Positions 20,849 to 35,800 of a stretch of DNA of 64,000 nt are shown piece after piece (the stretch's first letter is position 1; each line of letters starts with the position of its first letter). A program made the translations under genes and the position numbers. The notes under the pieces were generated by a model. That model was not told the origin of the DNA, made no database searches, and saw only the letters and a list, made by a program, of their open reading frames with translations. Origin of the DNA: Siphonodentalium dalli (Eukaryota; Mollusca; Scaphopoda; Gadilida; Siphonodentaliidae); assembly GCA_032622095.1 (NCBI GenBank), contig CP136065.1, positions 95,615,343 to 95,679,342 of the forward strand. The letters are read 5' to 3'.

Positions 20849-23800
20849 GTGAGTAACGTACATTCATATAAGTGGCATGGCAACTGTATATCGGCGACAG
20901 CAGAATCACTGTACATGTATGCTAGCAGTAATGGCCAGTCCGCAATACAGTGCATGGTGCAACTGTTCAGTAACCTCGTTATGTCCTCGTATTTAAATTG
21001 TGTGCGCTCCCATTTACAGTGTCACATCTAATGGTCGAGCTTATTTGCTGTGATGTTGGCGCGTCCGGCTGAATTGGCGTGGTACTGATGGGGTTGCGGA
21101 TTTTAATTGATTGATTGATTGATTGGGTTTAATGTAGCTTTCAGCATCAAATGCCATATCATGACATTGCCAGTTTTAGTGTTGGAGAAAATCCGCACAA
21201 TTACAGCTAATCTAACAGTCATTTAAATGGCTGATAAACTCGTCGATCATGTGCGGCAGACCACCGGCCATCGGCGAGTAACTGGAAACTCCACTAGATA
21301 ACGAATTCGAGGAACAAAGTCCATCATGCAAACATGTGGATTTGAACCCTCGTCGCCAGCACAAGAGGGCGAGACGGCTTGGAGTTGTACCCATAACCGA
21401 CTGAGCCATCGAGGCTCCCGGGTTTTGTTTTTAAATGATCAATGTCGCGACCATTTAGTAAGCTGAGCAAAGAGAGTAAACCCCATTATGTTTATTAAAA
21501 AAGAAAATACATATTGTCCAAACATATGTTAATAATGACCAGTGTTTGGTTGTTTCAAACGGATCGTCATCAAACTGGCTCATCCTGTCGTTTTGCAGAA
21601 AACACCAAGCCGTCATGATTAAAAGGTAAATTCATATGTTCAAATTTGTTCATACACACTGGCTTTTCTCAAATTCCTCGAATTAGCCAAACACGGCGAA
21701 AATGACACATACAATACTTTTAAAGTGACCTTTTGTATCTCGATCGTTTTCACCATGATGCTCGTGCCTGGATACTGATCGACATGTATGCTGATGATAC
21801 ACAGCTTTACATTTCTGGTGATAACCCATATTTTCTTCTCACTGTAATGGAAAACTGCATCGGTTCTGTGAAATCGTGGATGTTGGCTAATAAACTAAAA
21901 TTAAATAGTGACAAAACTGAAGTAATGTGGGTGTCTAAGCCGTCATACATAGAAAAGGTGGGCATAGATGTTATGACTATTGATGGTAACCAAGTTTATT
22001 TCTCAGATAAGGCGAAGAACCTTGGTGTATTTTTGGATAGATCACTCTCTATGACATCACATATTAGCCAGATATGCAAGACAATATACATTGAACTTCG
22101 AAAACTGGGTCAAATGAGGAAATACATAAACACTGACTCAGCTAAAAAACTTGCTTCATCTCTGATTCTGAGTCGACTTGACTATTGCAACTCTCTTTTG
22201 GCTGGTATACCATCTATCCAAATTACCAGGCTTCAGCGTCTGCAACACACTGCTGCAAGGATAGTACTGTGTCGTAAAAGATCTGACGACACAGATGAAA
22301 TGTTGCAAGAACTACATTGGCTACCTGTGACAGATAGGATTATTTATAAACTTGTTACATATGCATATCAAGCAACCCATGACCCAAAATCTCTTCCAGC
22401 ATACTTCAGTGATATCCTTGTTCCGTATGTCCCACACCGATCACTTCGTTCAGAGGACAAACTTCTTTTGACACCATCTGGTGCTAATTTGATCACGGTT
22501 GGCTACCGATCTTTCAAAGTAACATGCGCAAATGCATGGAATCCTCTGCCATTGAACATAAAAGAGTCACCATCTCTTGACGACTTTAAAAAGTCATTGA
22601 AAACTTACTTGTTTGCACGGCGTTTCAGAAAGTGACTTTGATATTGTGTATATTTATATTTCTTGTTTATGTTTATGTCAAGCGCTTAGGGCCCGCTTAT
22701 TGGGGATAAGCGCTATACAAATATTATTATTATTATTATTATTAATTACAAGGTGCATATACATGTATCTTAATGACGGGGAAATCCGATTTTCTAACAA
22801 GTGAGCTGGCCGTGTCCCGATTTATGATCAAACACGGTCAATGTCGCTGAAATATCGACGATTCTGGGGCGGCAGGCACGATATATACATACAAACTGAA
22901 TCGCAAGCTGTAAAACATCAAGTGCGATGAAACGTTGAAGCGAGTACAGTGTGATAGTACAAGTGGACTACCATGACCAACAAAGTGTCGAACAATGTTT
23001 TGTCGCACGAAATTACGAAGAATTTTCTTCAGCAATACGCTAATAAATGCATGTAATTCCTTGTCGGACCGTTGTAGAATCTGAAACGCTTGATGATTTT
23101 AAAATGAGATTCGCTGCAAGGTTATATAACATATATACAATATGAATATTGTCGCCTGACAAATCGTATGATATATAATATCCGTGAATGTTTATGATCA
23201 TGATGATTATAACTATAACAAAGTATTTGTCTGTTTTAATCTAGTGTCAGCATGCACAGCTGAATACCAGAAAATGCCAGATCACACAAACTGTCTGACA
23301 GACAGCTCAGACGTGGATGCCAGCAAGAGTGGGATTACAGACCAGGATAAAATAGACATAGTCAACATCCACAATAACTACAGGGCCACCGTTGTCGTCA
23401 AAGATAAGGACGGAAACGATGTTGTCCCTCGAGACTTGATGAAACTGGTATGTTTATGATTACATATAAATATCATCCACATTACATGCGAGTAAATGTA
23501 GATTACACTGAAAATTAATAAATATTCTTGATATACACACCAGCGAGAATAATTTGTAAAACGTGTGTGCATGGCCCAGTTTCATGAAAACAACTTATGA
23601 CATAGTTGGAACTTAAGATGGTCATACGTTCAAACTTGAGTCATAAGTGCGTTTCACGAACAAGGTTGTAACTTAAGATGGTCTTAACTTTAAGTCTGGG
23701 GTGAGGTGTCTTAAAGTTAAGACCTAACTTATTATCCGCCTAATTATTCGGAAAGATGGGTGTGTTCTAGTGTACTATGTATATTATTTTTAACAACTTT

Positions 23801-26800
23801 AACTGGATATCATCTTGCGAACACCGAGGGATGTTTCATAAATGGTAGTAGTTAATAACCAACTGATACGTTGACAGGGAAGTGACAGTGGTTACGTGAT
23901 TGGCGGGGTGTCCACTTCTAACTGCATGTAAACCACCAAGACCAGACTATACGTTTCTAACTGTTGTAAAAAGACTAGTTTTCCACAGACCTGGACATCA
24001 TTTGTTTTAAATGGAGACATGACTCACTCGAGCTTCTAAATTATGTCTATAGATAATTTGAAAAGAGCAATAATATAGGTTGACAAGTACACGAAATATC
24101 GCGGCTTCATATAGGTGCAGCGTTGGAACGGACTTTTGTGCAAGGTAGTAAGGGGTAGGTATTCCCCACCTTCTATATAAAATGGGACCCAAACACCTTG
24201 TTCACTGTTTTTTATTTATTTAATGCATCTTTCTGTGACATATCATTCCCGTAGAAAGGTATAGTTCAAGTATTGATCGACCCATTTCGATAGGCTGTTG
24301 TATAATATAGGTATCGCATTAACATGTGTCGATGCTATGCGATATTTTGGTAATAACGTGTGGGCAGGGTAATAGTACGTTACAAGCCCAGGTATATTAT
24401 AATAATCCACGCACATGCATGCACATAGCATACATATAGTATACGGCTCGGGGGCATACCGGGGTCCCGTTAGGGCACCATGAACTATCGCTTCACGTTT
24501 TGTTAATTATAAAGACTCTTTATTAAGAGTCATCGGTTTAGTTTTATCAAACATCTATGCAAAATTGTCGTTCAATATAGCGTGTACGTAGTTTCGAAGC
24601 TCATATACAGTTTATTAAATACAGGCATTTAGCATATGTGTCAACAGAAGTTAAAATGACATTAAAATCATTTGTATATATTTGGCTGCTACAGGTATCT
24701 GTCGGACTAAAACTACAGCATATTGGTGTGAAGTAATATCCATATTAGAGTAATATAAATAAAGAGATTTTCGTGCGAGTATTCCATGACTGTTGGCAAG
24801 TAATAAAGAGCGTTTCGCTCGGCGCTTGCGCCATGTCATTCCAGGCTTGAATCCGTATGGGGAAATATTCGGTTCCCAGAACTAGATCTATGTTTCAAAT
24901 GGACATATAATTTATTCGAACACTATACCAGCAACCCCAAAAGGAGCGAACATTATAGGCCCTGTTGAGTATGCTATGCGTATGAATGTTCATTTCTAAC
25001 GTTATGGTGCATAGGTCCCTTTAACCCATTGGACCTACTTCTGGTCTATATGAAAGGCATTAGAAGCATTTAACTATGTGCATGCGAATGGAAACTGACG
25101 CGAAAACACATGCAGTTATAGGAATCAGGGCGCTAACTGTGTTCCAGAGTCGGGGAGCGAGTACACCGTGGAATGCTAAAGGTGAAGATAACTGAAGAAT
25201 GACCTTCACCTGATACATGTGACACGTTATTAAAGGATGACATCGTGTTTATTTTATTTGTACATCATATCTAAATAATTTAAACTGGTGAATTAATGGG
25301 GGGAATGGATTTTTGTGAGTGGATCGTATCGGGGATCGTAGCCCCACCACAAGTGGGGGGGGGGGGGGTGGTGATGGCATCAACAATAGAGTTACTGCCG
25401 TGCAATACTGTCATGCCAGGTCTGTTAAACATACATTATGTCCTGCCATCTGGTAAAATTGCATGCTTGGGGATTTGTCTGATGTTGTGTCATTATGTTT
25501 AGATATTTCAATTGACTTATGGTTGTTTCATATTGCTACTATAGTATTTTTAATTTAAATTTTCTGTTAATTTTGATTATAAATTGCCAAATTCTGCACG
25601 AAAAGGATATCACTCTCAAAATGTAGACTACCATTTCCTCTTCAATTTAGTAATATAATGGTGTATAAGGGCATATTTCAGTTTGTACGAGATACATCAG
25701 CTAGTAAAATTGAAAAAAGATCATAATTTTTTGGTTTTATTTTGACGATTGACACTAATTTTCAGGAGCCCTCATACTGAAAAAGTAAACCAATACTGCC
25801 CGATATAACCCATTTTTGGTTTCATCAGGTCAATATTTGGATAAAATACTATAAGAAACGCTGTGTGGTGCACATGCATATACATATATATAGGAATCAG
25901 GGCGCTAAATGTGTTCCAGAGTCGGGGAGCGAGTACACTGTGGAATGCTAAAGGTGAAGGTAACTGAAGAATGACCTTCACCTGATACATGTGACACGTT
26001 ATTAAAGGATGACATCGTGTTTATTTGATTTGTACATCATATCTAAATAATTTAAACTGGTGAATTAATGGGGGAATGGATTTCTGTGAGTGGGAAATTG
26101 ATTTAACTAGCTGCTGTAGTTCTGGGTTTTTCCAGACCAAATTTGACTGTGGGATAGCCCTGTCGTACACCCGAGGATTGATTTGTCAACTATGAGTGTT
26201 TTATGGCATGTACTACAGGTAGCATAACTTGAACTGGACCTAAAGTTGTTTTTTATTAGATGATATATTTTGAAAATTTCTTTATTTATTTAAAAAAGTA
26301 AACGCATTTCCTTTGATTTTTCTTGCATTTTCGTGATCAAATACTGTCAATCTAGCTGGGTAAACACCACTGGAATAGCCTGTAGGCTTAAATTCAGAGA
26401 ATTCGGTCGAAAAGTTAACACTGTCGCATATGGGATACCATTTAGTTCAGTGATTCCTATAAAGCGCACGCAGTACGTATACATATATGTACCAGCCACT
26501 ATACTGATTATCGCCCTTAGTTATTATCTGTTCCTTGATAATGTACTTCGCTGTAGGTGAAGGTCCCAAATCGAAATTGGATGCTTTTCTGTGACTTTTG
26601 TGTTCATTTACTAACAGACTAGCACACCATTCACACGTGGTTATGGACATTAACTAAGATATGTATTCCTCGTGTTATATTTTCAACTTTATATGGTTCC
26701 CTGTCAAAACTCAAAAAAGTTCCCAGGTTATGTATTGGTGGATTATGACCTCTACGGGCGTTAGGCAGAGTAGCGATTCATGGAATGATCTACCGGTGAC

Positions 26801-29800
26801 AATTTTGAACACAACCATAGTGCCTAGTATTATAAAACACATCCGGGAATAGCACGAGATAGACGTTCGTCCAGTGCATACCCCGCGTGGCATACCGCCT
26901 AGTGTGCGCATACCTATAACTTCTGAAATAAATAAATAATAATTTAATAAAACCACAACCATAAGTACCCTGTGTTATAGTTGATCTTTTGAAACACCTG
27001 ACAAAATATGTTTCCATGCAATTGATCCATTTTGGCAGACCCACGCTGTTTGTCGATCTTATTATATGAACATACACACAATCATTGGTGTCTGGTCATT
27101 TGCTTTATATGGAATTTCTTCTGGGTAATTAATTCACTGTTTATTGCGATATCGGCTTTGTGTTGTCGCCAAGCAACGTATTCATATTCTGTTTCAGCAA
27201 TGGGACGACAAACTGCAAACATCAGCCCAGAAATGGGCCAACCAATGCCCAGATGGTCATGATCCAAACAATTCCGAACCAAGTAAGTGATTGGAACCAG
27301 TGGGCGTCTGCAGTCGTTGTTAACATACATTCGGAATCTTACTGATACTGTGTCCATGGTATTCCCGGACGCTTGGAGTCTTCCTCCAAATTATGTCACA
27401 TCGCGCAACGTTAATCATGTATATTGGACACTTTTATCTTGGTGCTACTAGTGAGTTCTGATTGGAACCACTGACGTGGAATCCCGCGGTTCAGGAAATA
27501 GAGTCTGCGACAAGTAAGCAGACCCACTATTTAAATAGTGTAATTAGCTTACACGTAGGGCGCCTCCAGAATGATTTCGTCCCCAATTTCCACAAAAGTT
27601 ATATATATAGTCATCTCCATGTTATGGGTGAATATAATGATGTGGTTTAATGAAACCAAAGTGGCCCAATTCGATTCAGTCATGGGAGGGGAGGGCCCCA
27701 AAAGTGCATGAATAAAATGGTGTCGCCGATTTTCAGCAAACTTATATAATCATCATCTATACATAGAATATAATGGCGTCGTTGAGGCCAGGGATTGAGG
27801 ACATGCAGAAAGGGACCATTATGCCGGAAAAACATAGATGAACACGTTGGCATCCCCGTGAGTCTAATGGTTTGGTTAAAAAAAAGTTGGTACAGCGATG
27901 CGAGGGCCAGATAAATATTTTTTTCCTATATTTTCCAAAGATAACATAAATAGATAGAACGACACAAGTGTGTGAACTGGTTAACGTTATTGCACGAGTG
28001 TGTTGTGACGCGATGGTAAAACGAGAACCAGAGGTTCGAGATTTACCTCGCGGCACAACAAACGAGTGCAATAACGTTAACATGTTCACACAACTGTGTT
28101 GTTCTATGTTTATTGCACACTCTGAAGGTTGCAGCTTGTAACGTACTAATATTTAGGTCGATATTGTTGTATTTAATTGAACAAACGTGTGTTTAATGTA
28201 GACTATATCCCATAATTTTGCGAAGACATTTTCTGTTAAAGTTGACGTCGCCAGTGACGTTGTTGACGTAATAGGTTTGTATTGTTCAAGAACAATACAC
28301 ATTTTTTTATTGAAAGTTTCAATTCTTCTGTATTTTGCTGTATTTCGCACAAATAAGCCATTGGGTGTGCAATAAATATATTTATTGCACACCAAATGGC
28401 TTATTTGTGCGATATACAGCAAAATACAGAAGAATTGAAACGTTCAATAACAAAATGTGTATTGTTCTTGAATAATACAAACCTATTACGTCAACAACGT
28501 CACCGACGACGTCAACTTTAACAGAAAATGTCTTCGCTAAAGTATGGGGTATAGTCTACATTAAGCACATGTTTGTTCAATTAAATACAACAATATCGAA
28601 CAACATGTTAGTATGTTACAAGCTGCAACATTCAGAGTGTGCAATAACATAGAACAACACAGTTGTGTGAACATGTTAACGTTATTGCACTCGTTTGTCG
28701 TGCCGCGAGTTAAAACTCGAACCTCCGGTTCTCGTTTTGCCATCGCGTCACAACAAACTCGTGCAATAACGTTAACCAGTTCACACACTTGTGTCGTTCG
28801 ATCTACATATTGGACTAATGAGCTATCCCGTGCAATAACTCATCGTGGATACTTCAAAATCGGAATACCGAACAGATTCGTATTACGACGATTTTGTCAT
28901 TCAAGTTTCACAACCTCGAAATATGGTGATCGAATAAAGTCACTTGAACACTCATACATTCTCAACTGTCATATTTATATGGGGACAAGAATCACGGCAT
29001 TCATAGTGAGCCAGCAAAAATGATACATAGCTCATTATCTATCTTTAGTTATTTATATAGGTGAAGAAAATGGCGAATACTCACTTCCATGAAAGACGTA
29101 TTTTTGCTGCCATTTCCGAGCAATTTATGACGTAATTTCCCGGTCCTGAGTAACGTTCGGGATGAAGTGCTATGGAAACTATAAATTTATATTGAGCATG
29201 TACATGCTACGAGTAATCTACTGGTGTGTTTGAAGACGTCTGAGGTAGGGCGGGTTCCGACACCAGAATTGATAACACAAAATTGCCAATAGAAATTTTA
29301 ACCATACGTCTGTTTACTATTTAACGTTAACTATATGTGTCAATTTAATTAATCAGCACGACTTGATCAGTATGTACTCAGGCATTATTGTCCAATCTGT
29401 AAAAATGCGACAATTGCCGAGAATTCCAACTCTCCGATTGAACAATTAAAAACAATTGACAACGTCTGAAGTACATGTACGCGCAGTCGCCGGACGTCTT
29501 AATCGCGATAAACCAATGCCAATCACTCCGACAAGGTGAGCTGCTGTTTATAATCCATGCGAATGACGTTTTGATAATGCCCATATGTGTATAATAACGT
29601 GTATAATGTGTGAAGATAACTCTTTGAGCAAGAGTATTCTATAATTCCACCAAATGTCCACATCGGCTGGTTCATCACCACTTTAACTTGGGCCAGTCAC
29701 CATGCTACTGTTGTGGTACGAAATATGCTGAATGTAATTGGTTGGCGTTTGTTCAAGTTATCGCACTAACGGATATAAAATTAATTACTCAATACATAGA

Positions 29801-32800
29801 GTAACTAATGGCCGTAACTCAGGTCAAACAAATCGAACATCCTTCATTTTTAAATCGATCAATGTATTGCTGTGAAAGATCATTAATATGTATTGCGCGA
29901 CCCATCATTAATATGTATTGCTAGACAACTGGCAGCGACATAACACAATATTCGAAGAAAATATTGATAGTCATGCATATCGATGGTAGCTAGCGAGTAT
30001 ACATATAGACGTTGAAATAGGACACACATTGTGTTGGCAGGTAAAAGCGTACTGTAGGTAAAACCTTGTACTGTATTTCCATAGCATACTCAGCACCGAT
30101 TGGACAAAACATTAACTGGAATACATATGGTAAGGCTTTGAGTCGTGCAGTGGATGGATGGTATGGCGAAATCCAGTACTTCGTATATAACGTCAACAAT
30201 GGAGCACGTGTCGGTCACTTCACGCAGGTAAATTTATGGTTCGCTTTATTGCAAAAGATGGTATTTAACGTGTAAAATGCATAAGATATATACAATACTT
30301 TATACGCAATGTATACGCATACGATATGAGACACCTCCCTGCAGGCGTTGTTTTTCAGTGAGTATAAAATATCTGCGATGTTTATGAAATTATGGTATAT
30401 AAATAAGTGTGTCTGTTTGTTTGTTTATGTTTTAAGGTCGTTTTAATTTTTGAATGATCCTTTATTTTCATAACTGCAAATGAATATTGAGAAATACAGA
30501 ACGATGTTCTTTTTCAGAATGACATCACATTTCTATCTCAAGTTTTATTACTGACCGTATAGATATAACAGTTGAACGCATATATAAAATTGGCCGAAAA
30601 CCGGGTTCTAAAACCGGATGAACTAGAATGTACGCAATGCCTGTTTTAATTCTTGCGTTGTTAATTGATTTATGCCTCCATCATATATATTGTTATTGCC
30701 TGATAGCCCAACCCTCCCCAATAAAGCACTACGATCACATACCACCTCTTGCCCACCGGTTTGCCTATAACTGGGATCGGCCCTTTGTGGCCGAATCCTA
30801 TTGTAATGATTAATATTATGACTTATCGGGCAAGAGTTGGTGTGTTCTATACGCGTGCAGTAAGTACAAAGGGAAAGAAACTAAATATGTTGTGTTCACT
30901 TAGCCTTCTGTCATTCCTTGCACTACGTTCCATTGGTACAACGCAAAACTTGACTTTCCTCATTGTTCTGAAGTATTATATGCTGAATAACGATAGTATT
31001 CTTCCCAAATATATTTTTGATAGGAATAATTTCAGAGTCACTGCAAACTTTAGCAAACTTTCCTTCAATGTTGCAATAAACACAATATCTCGATCATCAC
31101 TAGTAACTTTATCACACTTATGTCGTGCAATTTATGAAATAATGAAAAGTTTATTAATGAAATCTGGGAGCGTTCACCCAAATCCTGGACCAAATGCACA
31201 TACAGTCATACACTATCGATTATGTGCCTCAATGTACAAAGCCTATTGCCAAAGATTGATACCATTATTGCCGAATGTCAAAATTATGATATACTTGCAT
31301 TTACTGAGACCTGGCTATCAGATTCAACCTCGGACGAGGAGTTGACTATACCGGGATTCAACAGCCCTGAACGACTTAATCGTCCTACTCTCGGTGGAGG
31401 TATTGCGATTTATGTCCGCAACTCACTTCATTTCAAAAGGCGAAAAGATATCGAAATACTCGGCCTTGAACATATGTGGTTAGAAATCTTCACGCATACG
31501 AACAGTTTCCTTTTTGGAACCTTCTATAGACCTCCGAATTCACCTGTAGAACTCTGGGATAAAATATACACTTCACTTGATGGAGCGATGGATACAAAAG
31601 AATCCAGAAATCACACAATTGTTACCGGAGATTTCAATTGTAACCAACTGTGCACTGAACCAAAACAAACAAGATATATATGTGGGAAGTTTGGTATGAA
31701 ACAGGTTATAGAACAACCAACCTACTTCACTGAAAATTCCCGATCACTCTTAGACCTGTTTTTTTTCTTCAAATAAACCGGATTTTGTACAGTCGTGTGA
31801 GATTTTAGATCCTTTTTTTGCAGAATTGGTTCGATATCACTGCCCAATCGTACTTACTTTAAATATTTGTAAAGGGACATCGAACCGATTCATCAAAAGA
31901 AGAATATGGAAATACAACGAGGCAAATTTCAGTGCAATGAATGAAGAATTGCAAACGTGGGGCTCCGAGAATCCGTTGAAACATGTGAATTATACAGAAC
32001 TTGCGACGGTGATAACTAACAAAATAAATGAAGTCGCGATAAAACACATTCCAAACAAATTTGTTACAATTAGAACAGATGAACCCGAATGGATGTCAGG
32101 CCACATTCGTCTCCTTATGAGGCAACGCAAACGATTATATGTCAAAGCAAAAAAAATACGACATTAAATGCATGGGCTAAATATAAAACCAAGCGAAATG
32201 AAGTAATATCATCTATCAGAACTGCCAAGCGACTGGAAATGGAAAACAAAAACAAAAACTCCTCGGCAGTTCTTTTACTGATTCCTCAGTGTGGTGGAAA
32301 ACTCTTAATAGACTCATGGCCCCAGACCACAAACCTATTCCGTCACTTTGCGATGACAACAACGTATACACAGATAACAATTCTAAATCGGAAATATTAA
32401 ATAATTATTTTTGCTCTACATCGTCCCTGCCCGAATCTGACAAAAAAGAACCACCGCTATTATCTAGATCTAAAAAATGTACATTGAAACTTATTAAGAT
32501 TACACACAAAGATGTATTGGAATCCCTGACAAGTGTTAAAGTAGCAAAGGCCAGTGGCGATGACGGTATCAGCCCAAAAATTCTAAACAATTGCGCAACG
32601 GCCCTAGCAAGTCCTATGTGCTATATATTTAACGAATTGTTAAAACATTCCTATTTCCCTGATGAGTGGAAGAGAGCAAACGTTTGTCCCATCTTTAAAA
32701 AAGGAGATCCAAGTATGCCATCGAATTATCGTCCGATTTCATTGCTAAGTTGCCTCTCAAAAATATTTGAGAAATGTATCTTTCGACATTTATCAAAATA

Positions 32801-35800
32801 CTTATACGAAAATAAGCTCCTAACATATTTACAATCGGGTTTCACTCCAAATGACAGTACTGTATTCCAACTAACATACATATATCATTATCTTATTTCA
32901 TCTTTAGACGAAGGAAAAGAAATAAGGTGTCTTTTCTGTGACATCAGCAAAGCTTTTGATAAAGTTTGGCATAAGGGATTATTGTCCAAATTAAGTAACC
33001 TAGGTGTGTGTGAAAACACATACGACATTTTGAAAAATTATTTGGAAAATCGACAACAAAGAGTCATTTTGGAAACTACCCAGTCGTCTTGGAAATCTGT
33101 AGAATCTGGTGTCCCCCAATGGTCGATACTGGGTCCCCTACTATTCTTGATATACATCAATGATATAGCAGACGATATAACAAGTAATATCCGACTTTCT
33201 GCAGACGATACCTCCCCTTTTCGAGCAGTAGAAGATCCCATAATGGCTGCTGACGTCCTAAACAAAGATATATCGAAAATACACGATTGGTCTAACAAAT
33301 GGCTTGTTAAATTTAACCCATCCAAAACTGAATCCCTCTTAGTTAGCAGGAAAGAAATTAAACCTAGCCACCCCCATCTCAAAATGGCAAATCAGCCAAT
33401 ATGCGAAGTAGCGACACATAAACACCTAGGTCTAACCTTTAGTTCCGATGGTAAATGGAATTACCATATCGCAGATATTGAAAAACGAGCTTATAGTAGG
33501 CTGTCCCTGCTGTGGAGGCATAAATTTAACCTTGACAGGAGATCACTAGAAAGAATATATTTATCATTTATTCGTCCTGTCTTGGAGTATGCCTCCTCAG
33601 TTTGGGACAACTGCAGCAACGAAGAAGCTAATGAATTAGAAGAAATCCAATACGAAGCCGCAAGAATCGTAACTGGCGCGACAAGAAGCTGTAGTAAAGA
33701 GGGCTTGCTCCACGAAACTGGGTGGGAGACACTTACGAATAGACGCCGAAAAACCAAGCTAACTCAATTTTTCAAAATGGTGAAAAAGTCAACACCCGCC
33801 TACCTATACATATATGTTCCCCCTATATCAGGGAGTCTAACAAATTACGACTTCAGACCTAAAGACATGAAACCTGTTTTTTGTAATACTGAATCATACA
33901 AAAAATCCTTTTTACCTGCAGCTGTGAGTCTATGGAATGATCTACCACCGGAGGCTAAAAATTGTGAAACCATATCGGACTTAAAATCTTTTCTTAATAC
34001 TGGCCTCGTCGTGAGCCCCCGTTACATGGAATTTGCTTACACAAGACGAAGTCAAATTTTTCATTGTCGCTACGACTAGGGTGTAGCAATCTGAACTACG
34101 ACTTATATCTCAATCATTTGCAAGACAATCAATATTGTATATGTGGCGAAGTTGAAACAGTATCACACTTCTTGCACTATTGTCCAGTCTTTGAAGCCGA
34201 GAGAGATATATGTCTCAGCAACCTTAATAATTTGGAAACAAAAACACTCTTAGAAGGTTCAAAATCACTTCCCTTATCCAAAAACATTGAGATATTCGCT
34301 AACATTCAGAAATATATAGAACTAACTGGCAGATTCAAGCCATATTATGCACAGACCTGATGTATACGACCTTAGGCTATGTATGGAACAATTAAAAACG
34401 CATTAAAATCAAAATTAAACTAAGTGTAACATCAATCCCAAAAGTACCATGCCAAAACCTGCTACGATTGAGGGGGGGGGGGGGGGGTGAGCTATCAGGC
34501 ACATTGTAATTAACAATAACAATAGTAATTTCTTGAGCTGTATACATTCATATAGATCGAAATGTACATTCTAGGAGATGGCTTAAGATAAGCATTATGC
34601 TTACTGCCAAATCCCATTATAACCAACAATATCTCTCATCATCATACCGTGAATTTTGTACATTATATTGGTTAAAATAAAATATGTTTAAACTAAATAC
34701 AGAACGATATTTACAAAAGGATATGAAGATATGTACACATACTATACTCCGGTGCAGTGGGGATATCTACCACTAAACAAAATTCTTATTTATGTCTGCT
34801 TTGAACCGGCGGTATGAAGTTTTTTTTAGTAGGTTATTTTTTTCTGCGCGAATTCCGAAATGGATATTTGGAACGCATGAGTCATGTTGGACTTCGAGAG
34901 ACAACGATAATTGTTTATTTAATTACAGTTATCGTTAGTTAATGTCCATAACCACGTGTGCTAGTCTGTTAGTTATTGATCAGGGGACCAAATTTTCTAG
35001 AAATTTTCAAAAAATATCATATAGTAAAAAACAACTTTAGGTCCAGTTCAAGTTATGCTACCTGTAGTATATGCCATAAAACACTCATAGTTGGCAAATA
35101 TATGTCCCAAGACTTTATATTTCTGCTCAAATTAAGACTTTGAAAATTTATATTTCTGAATAATCCCTGTATAAATTAGCCCAAACGAAAAATAGCTACC
35201 AGGGAAGTCACATCAAATCAGCCCAATGAAACAAGGCTATCATAGAAGTCTCATCCAAAAGTTCAGCATGTCAACAATGAACGCAGAGAAAGACACTCAA
35301 TTTGGATTAAACCATTTTAGTGTTAGAATGTGTCCCCAGTGAAATTATTCCCATGGCACATATATTGGTCACTTGCTTGAGATAATAAATCCACACAACA
35401 ATTGGAAGGTTCAACGTCACAACTGGGCTAATCTGCAATAAGGCAATGAGGCAATATTTACAATTGGTGTCCCCTGATCCTTAATGATTGTCCGGGTGAT
35501 TATTCAAATAATTGGGCATAATGATTATTACGCCATGTAGCGGTGTTTGTTCTGTTTGTGATTCTTGGTATCCAGTGGTGGCATGGAGGTTTTATTTATA
35601 GAAATGGGGATTCTTTGGGACACACTAAAAGTTATAGTACGACCCGAGGCCGAGCCAGGTAAAAGGTGTAGTTGGGAATTTCAATTTCGTTTATTGTCGT
35701 TTAGTGACGTTTACATTATGTGAATAATGTTGAGTTTTGGTTTGTGATAAGTTATGCCAATTACAGTGCAAATTTGTTTGGGATTGGATGGGACTCGAAC

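Larger units (their letters stand above)
30749..34360 (+). mobile_element. Near-full-length Jockey/CR1-like LINE, frameshifted
   Basis: In order, the copy shows an N-terminal region with SVHPNPGPN (about 31170-31200), an APE-type endonuclease, a reverse transcriptase and a C-terminal zinc-binding segment (CICGEVETVSHFLHYC, about 34139-34190). At least five frameshifts break it: about 31215, the T-run at 31760, the A-run at 32150, about 32260 and about 34055. It lies in intron 4 of the CAP gene, in the same orientation. The true 5' and 3' ends were not located; a G-run at about 34470 may lie beyond the end. Confidence 0.88.

Noticed and set aside
25117-26093. A pair of LTRs
   Set aside because: The repeats do not start TG or end CA, and the 565 bp between them contain a poly-G repeat and no retroelement coding sequence.
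28153-29023. Frames of 75-136 codons on both strands
   Set aside because: They lie in the arms of the 850-bp palindrome and mirror each other; no protein-like signal.
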